DNA of 64,000 nucleotides from Corella eumyota (lineage: Eukaryota; Chordata; Ascidiacea; Phlebobranchia; Corellidae), in NCBI GenBank assembly GCA_963082875.1, contig OY720102.1, forward strand, positions 4,030,001-4,094,000. Reading direction: 5' to 3'. Positions 62,901-64,000 of the stretch are shown here, one piece after another (within the stretch, counting starts at the first letter, position 1; each line of letters opens with the position of its first letter). Made by a program: the position numbers and the translations under genes. A model generated the notes under the pieces. The model searched no databases, was not told where the DNA came from, and worked only from the letters and a program-made list of their open reading frames with translations.

Positions 62901-63959
62901 ATCATTATCTTCGTTGTTTTTTTTCATTTCCTTTAACAAACTATCATCAGGTGAAAATGGGAAAGTATTTAGTTTAAGCTCAGCAAATTGTTTCTGAAGC
63001 ATTCCGATGTGATTCTGGTAAACAGTTACCTGCTGTGTGCAACTGTCCAACTGATACTTAATAAAATCTGAAGATATTCCATATGAACAATCCAAGAATT
63101 CTGAATCCTGGTTTCGATTCATCGAGTTACGGAGCAAACTCCTGAGTGACTTTTGGTCAATAAGAAGACTTCTCAAAATGCCAATTGAGTTGTTGAGCTC
63201 ACTGAGCATGTCATCCAAAACTGTGTAATTGTAGTGATCACTTCTTTCTGTTTCTGACAAAAAAGAAATCTGGGTGGAATCACTTAACAGTGTTTTCGAG
63301 CGACTTAAGCTGGGGCGATCTTCAGAGATTTGTAAATTTTCCAGGTCCCAGCTCATATTTGGACTTTGTAATTGCTCAGGAGTTTGCACAGGAGTCTTGA
63401 CATGTCTTTCTACATTTCCAAATGATTCAGCATTATAACTTCCAGACAAATCCATGTGTGTGCTTCTGTCCACAAGATTAACTTGCGGCAAGGGAGACAA
63501 GAGAGCCATGGTTTGTTGATTTGTGTATTCAATGTTTTCATCATGACGTTTGCTTGTTTCTTGTAAAGAGTCGTTTTGATCAATCATATCATCAACCTCA
63601 GTAAGAAGAGTCGAAACCAATCCATGTAAGTCAGAAAGTTGATCATTCATTGAATCAATTTTGTCTTCAGTTTCAATTTTGTCATTCTGCTTTACGTTTT
63701 TTTTCTTATCATAATGCACCAGATTTGTTTTCTCTTTAGAATCCATGGCCATGTTTTCGAGCTGAGTAATTCTATGTTTTACTGATTGCAATATGTTGTA
63801 TTTTTTACTTATTTCTTCTTCGGCGGTGAGACCGAGTTGCGAAAATTCACGTTGCGTGTTTAAAAGCATTCTTTGGCAATCTTGTAAATGCAAAAGTTGC
63901 TGATGTTGCTCTGATAAGCAATCCAACAGTTCCTGATTCTCTTTGTTTTCCATATTTAT
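59968..63959 (-). CDS. PCM1: PCM1 centriolar satellite scaffold, C-terminal part
   Basis: Eight exons on the minus strand: 62502-63959, 62071-62362, 61740-61847, 61199-61584, 60966-61116, 60594-60847, 60217-60505, 59968-60140. They splice in phase to 1036 residues. The first of these starts at an acceptor, so the N-terminal part lies beyond the right edge. Visible parts are coiled-coil segments (QEL LDCLSEQHQQLLHLQ-type heptads; QVTVYQNHIGMLQKQFAELK), a conserved region with IYSQAAGLIFQNESRPHFL, and a very acidic Glu/Asp stretch at 60217-60450. The C-terminal SASETKPLTSYGSGEDEEGG motif closely recalls the end of vertebrate PCM1. PCM1 scaffolds centriolar satellites and helps deliver proteins to centrosomes and cilia. 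The family call is firm; conservation of satellite function is inference. Confidence 0.92.
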
Positions 63960-64000
63960 CTGCTTAATAATCTTTAAAATGCAAAAAAATAAAAAATTTA

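Overview
The window is a eukaryotic, AT-rich, gene-dense stretch. Its genes have many exons with GT-AG introns, mostly 60 bp to 3 kb, and a chordate-type gene set. Short intergenic gaps, vertebrate-like orthologues (KIF26, GAS2-like, CILP-like, ALDH1A, MED25, MVB12, PCM1) and a chitin-binding secreted protein together suggest a tunicate, most likely a solitary ascidian of the Ciona type. The organism is inferred from this pattern; no species marker was seen. I recognised no transposon, LTR element, viral fossil, CRISPR array, rRNA or tRNA.

Layout, left to right. (1) 136-867, minus: a small secreted protein with one peritrophin-A chitin-binding domain. (2) 2227-11644, minus: a KIF26-type divergent kinesin with a strongly altered nucleotide site; a cluster of perfect TGACGTCA palindromes lies at its 5' end. 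(3) 13650-17029, plus: a complete 11-exon cathepsin A-like serine carboxypeptidase. (4) 18317-25718, minus: a complete 15-exon GAS2-like cytoskeletal linker (CH + GAR domains), tail to tail with gene 3. (5) 27089-46822, minus: a 26-exon, about 1976-residue secreted matrix protein with an unusual order of domains: TSPN/LamG-like, TIL, three Ig, TSP1, VWD, C8, TIL, Ig, then a CILP-like C-terminal half. (6) 51753-54646, plus: a complete 13-exon ALDH1A-type retinaldehyde dehydrogenase, head to head with gene 5 across 4.9 kb. (7) 55033-57564, minus: MED25 in a single coding exon. (8) 58124-58888, minus: MVB12 (ESCRT-I), also a single exon. (9) 59968-63959, minus: the C-terminal part of PCM1, running off the right edge.

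I rebuilt the spliced genes by reading donors and acceptors and checking that phase is kept at every junction. The frame closes from start to stop for the carboxypeptidase (477 aa), the GAS2-like protein (994 aa), the CILP-like protein (1976 aa) and the aldehyde dehydrogenase (494 aa). For PCM1 it closes over the eight exons present. For KIF26 it closes from 11644 to the stop, but its true 5' end is uncertain. The genes do not form one pathway. Loose themes are cytoskeleton and centrosome (KIF26, GAS2-like, PCM1), secreted matrix (chitin-binding protein, CILP-like), endolysosome (cathepsin A, MVB12) and gene control (ALDH1A making retinoic acid, MED25).

The most interesting items are the composite CILP-like matrix protein, the excess of TGACGTCA palindromes (eleven in 64 kb), and the two neighbouring genes without coding introns.
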